NCBI GenBank assembly: GCA_003427395.1
Contig: BFEA01000057.1
Span: forward strand, 80,595-125,248
DNA: 44,654 nt
Source: Chara braunii
Taxonomy: Eukaryota; Streptophyta; Charophyceae; Charales; Characeae
Direction of reading: 5' to 3'
In this document: positions 10,175 to 20,940 of the stretch, piece after piece
Layout of the letters: each line of letters begins with the position of its first letter
Position numbering within the stretch: position 1 is the first letter of the stretch
Notes under the pieces: model-generated
Seen by the model: the letters and a program-made list of their open reading frames with translations, nothing else
Told to the model about the DNA's origin: nothing
Database searches by the model: none
Program-made: the position numbers and the translations under genes

Positions 10175-10643
10175 GAGAGAGAGAGAGAGAAAGAGACAAA
10201 AAACAGGTAAGTGTGTGTATGTGCGTTGTTGCCGCTGCGCAACGCGCTGTCATTTGTGAGTGTGTGTGTGTGTGTGCGCGCGCGCGCGCGCGCGCGCGCG
10301 CGTGGTGGGTGGCAGGGGGGTGGGGCGACCCCTCCCCCACCAATCAATCAATCAATCAAATAAAAAAAAAAAAAAAAAGAATTGAATGAATCTTCCGCTA
10401 GAACATGGAAATATACAGTGATGTGTGTGTGTGTGTGTGTGTGGGCCTGTTTGGGATGGCGGGGCGACCCCGCCCACACCAATCAATCAATCAATCATTC
10501 AAAAAAAAAAATAAAAAAAAAAAAAATCGAATGAATCTTCCTCTAGAACATGGGAATATACAATCCTACCTATGTGTGTGTGTGTGTGCGCCTGTGGGGC
10601 CGATCAATCAATCAACGAAAAAAAAAAAAAAAAACGAACGCTG

Positions 10644-10670
<27 letters not shown>
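10077..10670. repeat. Microsatellites and ~140-bp tandem unit inside the transposon
   Basis: (GATT)n and (GAGT)n at 10077-10120, (GT)n at 10121-10170, (CG)n at about 10277-10302 and several poly-A or poly-T runs. A composite unit (GAATGAATCTTCC, CTAGAACATGG, (GT)n, AATCAATCAATC, poly-A) occurs at about 10380-10525 and 10528-10635, with a partial copy before 10375. ORFs predicted across it are simple-sequence artefacts. Confidence 0.85.
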
Positions 10671-10674
<4 letters not shown>

Positions 10675-10883
10675 ACCTTCACTCACCCAACCCCCCCCCC
10701 CCAAAAATCGTTTTTTTTTCATTTTTTTTTGCTTGAGGGGGTGGGGCTGGGGTTGCACCGCCCCATGGCGCTTCCCGAATCCCCAACCCCCCTCCCCACT
10801 GGTCGCCATGCGTCCGCGGGATCGGCGGACTGGCCGCGTTTGCGGATTTCGCCGCGCTCGGCCGCCGCCGAGGGGGATTTATA

Positions 10884-10892
10884 ACTCCCCAT
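10884..10892. repeat. Target-site duplication, right
   Basis: ACTCCCCAT, pairing with 9626-9634. After it the sequence resumes the homology with 24526 onward (AGAGTCTTGTTG). Confidence 0.75.
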
Positions 10893-12436
10893 AGAGTCTT
10901 GTTGTGGTCCTAGGGGTTGCAATCCCGCCTGCCACCTTCCTCTCAGAACATGATTAAACTTAGACTAACAAGGGCAGAAGGAGGGGTTTTAGACGCTCGA
11001 GATATAGGAGGGGGACTAACTCAACTCCCAAGAGAGGGCCTTGATACCTTCATTCGCCTGATGGCCTCGCAATGATGGTCAGAACGCGCAACTCGGTTAG
11101 CTGTAGTCAAATTGTCGGCTGTTGACTTCCTCGTGATCCCTCAATTCGCAGCAAAACCTACTCCCCTAAAATGCAGACTGAACTTGTCTTCTCTCATCGA
11201 CTCGGTTTTCAAAACATTCACACAGTCGCTCTAACTTGATCGCAACAATAAAGAAGCTTGTTGTCGTCAGCCTCAACAACCGAAGTGCATAGAGTCGCCG
11301 ACCTTGTAGACCATCACCAAGACCAAGTACGTTCCCTCACACCATCATCCTCATCCTTCTATACTACGAGTAGTAATTGGCGAATGATACACCTGCGGAA
11401 CATCTTGACCACTTCAAGCACTTACGAAGTCGCAGTCTTGTTGACTCCCCGCTCGTGTTTTCAAAACATGTAAAAGGTGGAACTATGCCTGCAACTTGAC
11501 CACACCGAAGTAGGCTATGCAGGTTACCGCCTAGATCAGGTACTTGCTTCATGACTCGTATGCATACCGAGCACCCAATATCAATCGGACCAACAAGCCA
11601 AGTTGGTATCTCCGTGAACAGGCAGTTGCTGGTAAGGTAGCTATCTTTTGCTTTCCTCGTTATCCTTCTCTCTGGGAACACCGGGCTTCAGCTTAATAAC
11701 CCGACTACTGGTTCAGCTATCAAGACTACGACATATATGAAACAAAATCCCGGCTGAAGTTAAGATTTCCACTAAGGTAGAACCGCCAATCATCATGAGG
11801 GTCGGCGGCATCCTCAGACTCTCCTCCTCCACTCAACCAACGTACAACACGAGAATGAACCTAAGACTGAAGTACAAGTAATATACCTGTGCGATTTGCC
11901 AGTCGTTGCCCTCTGCTTCTTCAGCACTGTACCCCGACGCTACTCTGTTCTGCACTATCGGCTCAGTTTTCGAGGCTAGATCTCCTCTTCCTTCTCTCGA
12001 CAAACCTCGTTCTTGCACATGCTCTTCTTTGACTACGCCACTCTTCGCCCCGCCACCTCACTTTCCGCTCCTCTCTAGTGCGGCCTTCGGTCACATAACC
12101 ACACCTGGCCACTAAGATCGTCAGGCTCAGTCACCAACACTGTGAGAAGAGGAACCGAGTATGCAGAAAGAGAGACTTAACTAGGTATGGCAGCCGTGGC
12201 GACACAAGCCCCATGACGAGCGGAGGACGCTACGATGACCCGATGGCGAGGAGGGTGATCCAGATGGACGATAAATTAATCTTATGCTGAAACATGGAGA
12301 AATACATTGCGGCTTCCTCACTCCCTTTTCTGGGCACAGCTCCATACTAGTCTACCGCTAAAACTACACTCCCAAAGCAAAATCTAACGATGCTATCGCA
12401 TTCACGATGGCCAGAAACCCCGAACTAACTTCTTTC

Positions 12437-12466
12437 CTCGCTCGATTTCATAAAGGAACGAGCGAG
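12437..12466. other. CGAGCG hairpin 1
   Basis: CTCGCTCG (12437-12444) and CGAGCGAG (12459-12466) are perfect 8-bp arms. The copy-2 equivalent near 26092-26112 keeps it with one G-T-type change. Confidence 0.6.
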
Positions 12467-12782
12467 ATACTTGCATAAGACTCCCTCTTTGTCGTCCTTC
12501 TCATTACCTCCGCGCAGCCTCACTCCGTACCAACTTTTCTCTTACTAATTTTCATCTAGTTCTGATCGTGGATTCAGGCTCGTCGGTCGTCAAAACCCCC
12601 ATATTGACGATTCCTCTGATGAGCGAGGTATGTTTATCTTCTCCTTCTTCCTTCCTCTCCACAGCTTCATCATATCCTATCGCACACCTTTTCTCATTAA
12701 CCGCCTCCTATAATAATTGTTCCACTAACCTAACACCTCCAATGGATTCTCCCTACCAATGAACCCCCATCTACTACTTCTC

Positions 12783-12812
12783 CCCGCTCATTTTGATCAA
12801 AAAACGAGCGGG
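12783..12812. other. CGAGCG hairpin 2
   Basis: CCCGCTC (12783-12789) pairs with GAGCGGG (12806-12812). In copy 2 (about 26446-26475) the stem lengthens to 11 bp (CCCGCTCGTTT with AAACGAGCGGG), so the arms are better matched there. Confidence 0.6.
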
Positions 12813-12944
12813 ATATAACCTTTCCCGCTTCCTCCCCTTGGCCATACTCATTTTTTTTTTCGAATGCACCTGGTCGCAAGATCACGCTACGTTCGCCCTT
12901 TTCTTTTACTTCCTGGTTTCCTCGTACCACCTTCTATCCCGTCG

Positions 12945-13107
12945 ACGTCCTCCGGGCTGGCACAACGCCTGACAACTGTCGACTCCCCAAGCGCATCAGT
13001 TGTTCATCTCGGGCACTTCGAAGGAGACCAGCCACTGGCCAGTTCGAAGAGCTCTCTGCCCCTATACCCAAGACCGACGAATGGTGAGCTTGGTTGTCGT
13101 TGCCCCA
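12945..13107. repeat. Island identical to 26603-26768
   Basis: About 160 bp are identical between the two copies apart from the N at 26751, while flanking sequence differs at about one base in ten. It contains CTTCGAA/TTCGAAG arms. Competing open frames cross it on both strands, none with a recognisable domain. Confidence 0.7.
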
Positions 13108-14369
13108 ACCTTCACCACTCTCTCCTCCTGCTCATTCTGCCCAGACGGAGTTCACCACCGCCTTGGGCCTTCAACTGGCGAACTGATACCTCACGGGATT
13201 AGGGGCGCGACCCTTCTGCAGGCCTTCAATTTGGCCCCAAGCGAGGCGGGTCCCAGTGTAGATCTAGGTATTAATAGCCAAACTTTTAATTTGAGCTTTG
13301 AAGACCGAAATGGAGAAGGTTCTCCCCGCGAGTGACCGCTGCGATTCTGTGGCCCTCGCCCTGATGCGCCTGTTCTAACTATGCTTAGGAATGGCCCACC
13401 ATCCTTCTAGTCCCACGACGTTTTTGCGGTCCCCCGGGCCATGCTCACATCTCAAACCTCTCACGACCGATTTGCACACGATAGACGAACACCCGCAGAT
13501 GATCCCCTCCTCCTCGTGGGTCAGTCACCCACGCTCGCGTGCACGTTGGACTCTTCGGTCCGGGCTTTCCAGGCGGCAAGGTCAAAAAATTTTGTCAACC
13601 ATCCCTAGCAAGCAGGAATCCGTAGGTCAAACAAAAAGAGGCACACGCTCAAGGTCCCCGACCACTACCACAACTCCTAAAATCAGCGTTACGCCTGAGT
13701 CAAAAGAGGTCGGGGCATAAAAATAAGTAAGTAGTAACGATAACATAATAAAATATTCAGGGGGAAAATTAATCGCCAGAAAAACGAGCGGCGAAAAAAA
13801 GAAAACGCCAGTACCGCTCTGACGCCGCCAACGACAAAACCAAGGAGGATAGCCCCACCGGGCTCTCAATCCCTCGGTCCCTTTGCACTACTCCGATACC
13901 CTCGCGTCGTCGCCACTCGACCTCGATCCATGAATCTCCCCGTTGAAAGTCCGCCACCATAACCAATAGTGCTAGGCCCAAAGCTCGGTCTAGTTATGAC
14001 GAACACCTAAACAAAACGGATACTGTGCGACATGCGAATGTTAGTGAAAATACTTCAAGGTCGCCTCATTGCCGATGTCGTTCTCCTCATGTACTCACAA
14101 GTCACAGGGAAGCGCATCAATCAAACGAGACATAATCTTTTTAATCCTAGTTTGATCAGAAATAAAAGATCTGGTTGGTGACCAACGCCGACTTTCATGA
14201 TCATCAAAGGGAAAACAGATCATGCGCGCCTTAAGTGTGCGCGTCCACACACTCTCTGCTTTAGTCAACCATCTAGCCTGACGTAAATCATGAACCCAGC
14301 CACACCCCGAGAAGAATACTAAAACTTTAAACCAAACCTATTTCCTGTGACTTGCAAAAACCAGGGCGG

Positions 14370-14387
14370 ATACCCTTGTAAGGGTAT
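14370..14387. other. 18-bp palindrome
   Basis: ATACCCTTGTAAGGGTAT, an 8-bp perfect stem with a 2-base loop. It is identical at 27925-27942 and 28574-28591 although the surroundings have diverged. Confidence 0.75.
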
Positions 14388-14715
14388 TCGCACCGACAGC
14401 TTACCGGACCATATTAAGCGACGTCCCCATCGCTTCGCAAAATCAGAAAAGTTATAAATCAATCAAGAATTTCAAATGTTGACGAGAAGGAACCACTGCA
14501 ATCAGCCGACAGACTCAGGTTCGAGGCCTCCAACAATCCAAGCCCTTACAACTATATGTTGTCAGGGTTCTAACCTGGGTCTCCATTGTCCTCACACTAG
14601 GACGCAGGTGAACTGGACATACGTACTACAACATAAGTTCCAACGACCCTCTCAATTGTCCTCTCCCCTTCGTCTTAGACAAACGTCGGTTTCACGTTAT
14701 GTATCCCTAGTCTCT

Positions 14716-14731
14716 ACCCTGCAAGCAGGGT
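14716..14731. other. 16-bp palindrome
   Basis: ACCCTGC AA GCAGGGT. The equivalent at 28921-28936 is the fully symmetric ACCCTGCATGCAGGGT. Confidence 0.7.
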
Positions 14732-15126
14732 CATAATCAGGGATGCGGGCCCTAACCGAGACCTTCGTACACACTCTTGCCTTCCTCCCATAATTCTCTT
14801 AATCAAACATTTATATAAACATAATCTTATCTCAGACACCTCCTACAGTCTAGTACAGGAAGGCTAGGTCTCCATCTTCGCCCACCATAGTCTGGGTGAT
14901 CATGCGAGATCTACGGCCCACCACATTGTTATTTTAACGGTAGTGCCCTCGCAGGTTGCGTCACGATAGGCTTTCTCCTGACAAACATTCAATCAGGATT
15001 CAAACGACTCCTATCCCACGCCGTTCCGCAGGAGTAAAACCCTCCTAGGTGGCCACAACCTCTTAAGTCTTTACTCCCTTGGCCAGACGCAGGCCCGCTG
15101 TTCAGGTTGCGCCCACCATCAGCCGA

Positions 15127-15148
15127 CACTAGGGGTTGTGCCCTAGTG
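15127..15148. other. 8-bp stem-loop
   Basis: CACTAGGG (15127-15134) with CCCTAGTG (15141-15148) and a 6-base loop. The copy-2 equivalent (about 29351) has one mismatch. Confidence 0.55.
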
Positions 15149-15531
15149 ATGCTAAACTTTACCGTTAGCTTGGTATTCCCATAAATGCCCTAAGATTAAC
15201 ACAAGTGGTTGGACGGTGTGTCGCAACAATACAGGCCTACTGGGGGACTACGCAAAGATCTGTCACACATAAAAGATATTTATCAGTCCTCTGTGGGACA
15301 ATATAGAGAAACACGACAACCTCTCCACTTTCACAAAACAAAATCACCGTCAGATTCTCAAGGTCGTGACCTCTCAACTTGATCAGAGTAAGAAAGTCAC
15401 TCTCAACGACACCTCCCAAATAAATCACTTTTGCGACCTCCAAAATTTCACCAATGGCCAAACAAAAAACTTGGTCCTTCTCATAAGTCTTTATCATTCA
15501 AAATCAACTTACCATGCCATTAAATCTATTA

Positions 15532-15554
15532 ACCACCTTCCATATGAAGGTGGT
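15532..15554. other. 9-bp stem-loop
   Basis: ACCACCTTC (15532-15540) and GAAGGTGGT (15546-15554) around CATAT. Copy 2 (about 29758-29780) has lost two of the pairs. Confidence 0.55.
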
Positions 15555-15840
15555 CTCACTTAAATAGGTCTCCCAGTCATCCCTCTCCTTATACCCGACC
15601 CTATCATTCGCTCACAGACAGATCACACGAGTATACTGAAGAGTAGGCAGTTTGCATCCATTTCACATTCTCGACATACATAGCACACAAGATGTCTCTC
15701 ATACATCTCTCACACCAAGCCACCATACATCAGGATAGAACCACACATGTGAGAGTGATTGTGATCGCCATATACAAGGAATAGTCTCAGATAAACTCTC
15801 AACTTAATATATACTCAGGGGTGTAATATCTCAACTCAAA

Positions 15841-16770
15841 GACGAACAATCATAGTCTTGAATTACATATGTACACCTAGAGTTGAACAATCTCAACTCA
15901 AAACAGCACCAATATCACACAAAAAACGTGGTTTTCCTGACCAGAGATAAAACTGAAACAGTCATAGTCAGGGCGTAATCGCTCCCTTGAAATCAAAGGA
16001 ATCAAAAGTAATTTAAGACATATCTAAATATCCAAACATGTAACAGAAGGCCTCCCATGCCTTGATCAATCAAAAGTTTGCAGCGGCCTCGAGTTAGAAC
16101 GCTGTACATATTTCCCTCTCATAGGTCATAGATTCCTCAAAATCAAATTCAAACTCACAAAAACTCCATGTATATCCTATGTACAAACGCATGAGTGCGT
16201 ACACCCTTATAACTCGGGGGGGTATGGCTAAAACAAACTCAACCCTCAAAATACAATCCCCTTGTTTTAAATCGTAGGATGGCATTCCCAGAGGAAGGTA
16301 CATATCTAAAGAGGATAAGTATCACAATTAAAACCAATTTTTGTACTCATAATCAGATCACATTCTCACATGATCTCTCGACACGCTCGAACCCATATTA
16401 CAAGTCACATTCTTGACTAACTCCCTCAGCGAGCCACATACACGTGAGGTGCACTCTCATACTTTGACCGTGCTCTAGCTATTCTAACTTAAGCAATCGC
16501 AAGAGCCTGGGAGGCGCCTACCTAATCTAAACCGAGGTCTTTTATGATCCAACATATATATACAAGACATCTAACGCACACACATATATCTTCTAGCCTC
16601 ATAAAGTATATAGTCAGGACCCAGCTGGCTAAAACATAGGGTTAGGTTCACACAATTGGTAAGCCTGCTATCCTAACCCCCCATGTCCACGTATATACAA
16701 CCGGACTCATGAAAAAGAAGCCACTCGATCCAGGACCAACATCTGGCCCAAAGCTTCCCAAGTCCAGGGG
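15841..16770. other. Non-coding interval downstream of the Gag-like pseudogene
   Basis: Homology with element 2 fades after about 15840. Nothing coding is seen. On the element's sense (minus) strand it follows the stop of the frame carrying the zinc knuckle. Confidence 0.5.
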
Positions 16771-18687
16771 TTAGGGATAATCACCTTCTCTCACTATTGT
16801 ACTTTCTTTAAGCCTATGCCTTGCCACCTTACATCTCCGAGGAGTATGACCAACCTTTCCACAACAATCACACACTATCTTTGCCCATAGATCTCGCCAT
16901 CTTTTACTCTTTCGGCCCTTTCGACTCGCAGTTGGCGGTGCTTTTATGTCCACATGCCTCCTCTTTGGATCAGATGCAACGGTAGGCAAGGCTAAATTAG
17001 ATCTCTGCTCCTCTCTTACCTCAACCACCCTATTGCCTATTCCCACTATTATTGCAGGGTGGCCACTACTTGCTGCAAACACTGCCCCTTTCTGGTACCT
17101 TGACCTCCTTGAGTCAGGTTCCTTGCTTTCCATTGGACCTTTGTTAACTTGGGAGTGTCACGCTCCTCCTTTACCTCGATCGCTCATTTACCTTCATCTC
17201 TCCCCTAAGCACAAGCTCGCCTTCTCAAAGTTCTCTTGAGGAGGAGTGACTCTCGATCACCATCCCTTGCCTCTGCTCCATCTTGCCCGACCGACCCACT
17301 CGATGCGCTATCAAAAACCTTCCTCTTGCCACGCCTGACCTCTTCTAGTCCCGTCAACCTTTCTTCCAACATCCCAACTTGCCTCTGTATACCACTCAAC
17401 TCTCCTTGTGTTGACGCAACCTTGACTAGTTGCACAGGGTCTCCACCACGTTCGCTCTCTACTTCACTTCCTGAAAACCTCAACTTCAAAGAAGTCTCCA
17501 GCTCACCCCAGGTCTGTGACTTTAACATAAGAGTATACACTTCCTCACTCAACTTTTCACAGACGAACAATGACAACATGCTCCACATCGCATTTTCCGT
17601 CCCACATCTTCGTGAGACTGAAGTCATGATAGCCTCGTAGGAAGGCAGACAAATTTGAAATTCCTTCCCTGAAACAGCAGGGCACGAAGGTCTTGGGGCA
17701 TCGAGTCGTGCACCGACTCGCACAACAATACTTTGTTAAGGCACGAGCTCCTCGAGTGGAGGATTTTGGCGAAACCACTTTCTTGATCCATGATGTTGGT
17801 ACTGGCCTGACACACACGACAAGCAATCGATCATTAGGTTGGGGCACAAGAAATCTCCAAACAAATAAGGTCAGTCAAAGTTGTTAATACTCAATTCACA
17901 CTGACTATTTTTCCGTTCACACAATACGACCCTATACTTTAATTACCCCTGCTCTAGCTTTGAGGGTACTATAGACAATATACACCCCATATAGGCAACG
18001 CTTTCAAAGCCAACCTTAGACAGACAGCAATCACGACTACAAATGTTATTGACCCTCACACTCGTACCACATATTAAGGTGTCCGTAGACAAGTCTGTGA
18101 GACACGCACTTGGCAAAGTATGAGGGTACTCTCTATCTGCCCACTACCGCCTGAATCTTGTCCCAATCTACAGCCCTTTCATCTGGATCGTGGGAGCCAG
18201 CATAGGCATCAATAATATTGACTATATTCCTGAGTCCTTGACAATGGGGTAGCAGGCAAGATAACTCGCGACGGGGCTCAAGGAAGTGCAAACTCTTTGA
18301 CATGCTTGATTTTTATATGGGTCACCACCTGCTCCTCTCCTTCATGAACCCTTTCTCTTGCCCATTTCTGGACACCTCCTTCAACTATCCTTAGCGGCCT
18401 CGCAAGCATGCTCCCGTGCCCAAGTGCTAACTAGACCCTATGCTTGACTCAAAATGAGGAAGAGGCGTATAGAGTTACCCTCACGATCGCACAACCCTCA
18501 CGATCGCACAACCTTGATCATCATCAAAACCGGAGTCGATCCATGCGAAAATACCTCCGTCCATCAATGTGTCCCACCAGGAAGAGATATACTCTCCTTC
18601 CTTGATTCTCCTCGGGAATGATACCTCGAGTCCACCCTCCTTTTTAACGGGCAAGGCCGTGTTAGGATCTTCCTTGGCATAAGGCAT
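16771..18687 (-). pseudogene. Gag-like polyprotein remnant of element 1
   Basis: A structural nucleocapsid/capsid-type protein, broken into frames. The 5' part is 18687-18481 (GGIFAWIDSGFDDDQG), then frames between about 17890 and 17205 with a helical, capsid-like stretch (TWGELETSLKLRF) and a coiled-coil-like stretch (IQRQVGMLEERLTGLEE). The 3' frame 17133-16774 ends with a clean CX2CX4HX4C zinc knuckle, CDCCGKVGHTPRRC, at 16872-16831. No protease, RT or integrase is present anywhere in internal region 1. The knuckle identifies it as Gag; assignment of the other parts is inferred. A 17-base direct duplication (CCTCACGATCGCACAAC) lies at 18479-18512. Confidence 0.7.
16831..16872 (-). other. 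CCHC zinc-knuckle coding segment
   Basis: Encodes C-D-C-C-G-K-V-G-H-T-P-R-R-C with all four metal ligands intact, the RNA-binding motif of retroelement nucleocapsids. Confidence 0.85.
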
Positions 18688-20922
18688 CCTTAGTTGCCTT
18701 CACTCTGGTCTGGGTTCCGCCTATCACAGAAAAACGTCCAGCATACGCCTTCTGTTACTATGCTGACAATCATATTTTTACACTCCCTACTCTGGAAGCC
18801 TTGACTTCAAGCTATCCTTAACTTAAATTCATCATTTCCAGTATTTACGGTCACCCAGCTTAAAGATAATAATAATGATAATATACCCTGGCAATAGTAT
18901 GTTCACAGATATCCAAATTCATAACAGTACTTACTCATGGAAAATGATATATTACCTGAATAACTGACACCAACAATACTCATAAAGATCAAATACATTA
19001 TACACAATCTAGTCAGTTACCCAGAAGTATATATAGATACCTTATAATGATAAGCTTATACCAACAGATATATTATATGATAAACACTTCATGGTCAGAT
19101 ATGAAGTCGCCAACAATTTAGTACTCTCAAACATAATACTTGTGAGAGTACCACAGTTTACTCCCCGCCTTTGACAGAAGTATATTGTGGCGAGGGGCAG
19201 TGTAATCCTTTTCAAATTGGATAACATCTCAAAACTCTGAGCCCCGCTCATGGATCAAGCCTCACTGCTTCTCCTTCCGATTCCAGCCCTTTGATCCTTA
19301 CATACGCTTGCCAACAAGGTAAAACAACCTCACCTTACATGCTTCGGGAGGTGTTGTCCCGTCCTGTATTGGTGAATCCACTTGACACAAAAATAGTTGG
19401 GGATTCACCCCTTACCTTTCTGTGACATGTTGTAGATGCTTCCCTTATAGACTGTGGTCTAACAAGGCTCAAACACTTTCCTCCTATTTGGTAGTAGTGT
19501 AATCACCTTATCACAGAGGATATAACAACATCCCACTATGGACCAGGAACATAGTTCCGGCGTGGGTCTCACTACTACCTACAAGACAAAATTATAATTT
19601 TTCAAAGTCATCTTTCAGGGGAACAGTAACATAGGATTGCACACTTTCTTAGGGTAAATCTTACACATTGACCATTCTATGAGAAAAAACTTATCCCAAG
19701 GAAATTGTCACTCCATTCACCTCTGAATCCGCATCAGACGTGGATTCTGCGCAATGCCTCTACCTCTCTTTGAGAAGCAATCCAGACGCAAACTTAATTA
19801 ACAACCATAAGTTCATACTTGGATTTGAGACGCTCATATAAATCAGTGCAAAGTGGTAAATTCAAATACATACTTCAGATACATAGCTCATATAAATATT
19901 TTTGACAATGATAACCATTAAAAAATGTAATCATCAAACACATAGCTTCACATAATTTACACATTAGGTAAGCTTACCCAGATAAGATATGACATAACTC
20001 AAAAGAAATGCCCTCAGAAGAGAATAGTCTCAAGTCCTTAGCTTCAACCCATAGATTCAAGTGGATAGTCCAAGCCTGGAAAGGTTCAAGCTAAGGTCTA
20101 ACATCAACTACAATCCATCGCCCCATCAAATGTGAAAAACAATAGTCTAAACGATAACCCTTTCATTGCTATCCCAACTGCCTCTAGGATCAAATATCCC
20201 CTTTTGTTGAAAATGTGTCATGCAGATCTACTACTTCCCGTAGTCCTTTCTGTTAAGGTCATAACTCGCTGTTCATCACATCTGCCTACCGCCTTATATG
20301 CCTAATTCACAACACATCACGCGGGGCAGACGTCACACCTCCACGGCTATATAATTCGAACAACCTACTTAGAACCCAGACTCAAGGATCCCATATTCAT
20401 GCTCATAAAAACTTTCAGCATCTTTTAGCCTAACTCTCCTTGAAGTCGCGCGACGAATTTTAACATAATAGGCTCTCTTACTCATCCTTAGCCTCTATCT
20501 GATGCAAAAACGCCAAGCTTCTCTCATGACCACTCAAATAACTCTTCGACCATAATAGGTACTTTACAGGGCCAACTCCCATAACCATCATACTTAACTC
20601 TGTTGATACCACGTCATCCTACCTTAGCTGTATTAAACATGCAAAACATCGTCCAACCCCCTCAACTATCAGGGTCAGAAGCGTTACCAACTCCAGCTAC
20701 CACTATACTAATCAGAACATGCGAGCGCATAGTCAAAACACCTATCACTCTCGATCCACCCTCACTGCATTAAACAAAACAAACTCGCACAGTTAACCCT
20801 CACTCTGTCCTATACCCTCAAAAGATTAACCATAAAAGCCCAAAGAAAAACTTGCTTTGCTTATTTCTCACATTCTCATACCTGGATGTTGTTCCACCAG
20901 CGACAACGGCAGACAATCGTTA
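18688..20922 (-). other. Untranslated leader region of element 1
   Basis: Between the primer-binding site and the Gag-like remnant. No domain is recognised in any frame. At 2.2 kb it is far longer than the roughly 0.4-kb leader of element 2, so it may have held coding sequence that has decayed. Confidence 0.45.
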
Positions 20923-20940
20923 TCCCCGGCAGCGACGCCA
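20923..20940 (-). promoter_or_regulatory. Primer-binding site of element 1 (tRNA-Asp type)
   Basis: Minus strand TGGCGTCGCTGCCGGGGA, two bases after the LTR terminus. It matches the complement of the plant-type tRNA-Asp 3' end (TGGCGCCGTTGCCGGGGA) at 16 of 18 positions. Reverse transcription would be primed here. Confidence 0.8.

Larger units (their letters stand above)
9635..10883. mobile_element. Non-autonomous TIR DNA transposon (Mutator-like or hAT-like)
   Basis: The 1249-bp segment is absent from the paralogous site at about 24517-24525 and is flanked by an 8-9 bp target duplication. Its ends are imperfect inverted repeats: TACGAAACACCCGCGG on the left and, reverse-complemented, TATAAATCCCCCTCGG on the right, with 14 of 21 bases matching. 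Both subterminal parts are GC-rich and carry GCGGA/TCCGC stems. The interior is low complexity: (GT)n, (CG)n, poly-A and AATC repeats. No transposase is encoded. A 9-bp duplication would favour a Mutator-like origin and an 8-bp one hAT. Confidence 0.75.
9300..15840 (-). other. 3' non-coding part of element 1 internal region
   Basis: About 5.3 kb (without the transposon at 9635-10883) that aligns along its length with 24192-30345 and contains no supportable gene. Some ORFs are collinear in the two copies (12864-13335 and 26526-26996), but they sit in competing frames and show no domain. Recognisable contents are several perfect palindromes, a 162-bp island identical to the other copy, and a segment related to the fossil gypsy LTR (11262-11345). 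The region lies between the Gag-like pseudogene and the 3' LTR. Confidence 0.65.

Noticed and set aside
10018-10884. ORFs in the GT/CG/poly-A tract
   Set aside because: Their translations are simple-sequence runs (His-Thr, Cys-Val, Arg-Ala) and come from microsatellites.
12864-13335. Conserved ORF pair (also 26526-26996)
   Set aside because: Collinear in two copies but overlapping frames compete, no domain is visible, and the shared length reflects the identical island. Not called as a gene.
20599-20611. Initiator-Met-like primer-binding site (minus strand TGGTATCAACAGAG)
   Set aside because: It is about 330 bp from any LTR end, whereas the tRNA-Asp-like site lies two bases from the LTR in both elements.
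20923-20940. tRNA-Asp gene fragment
   Set aside because: Only the 18-nt 3' end is present and it abuts an LTR, so it is a primer-binding site.
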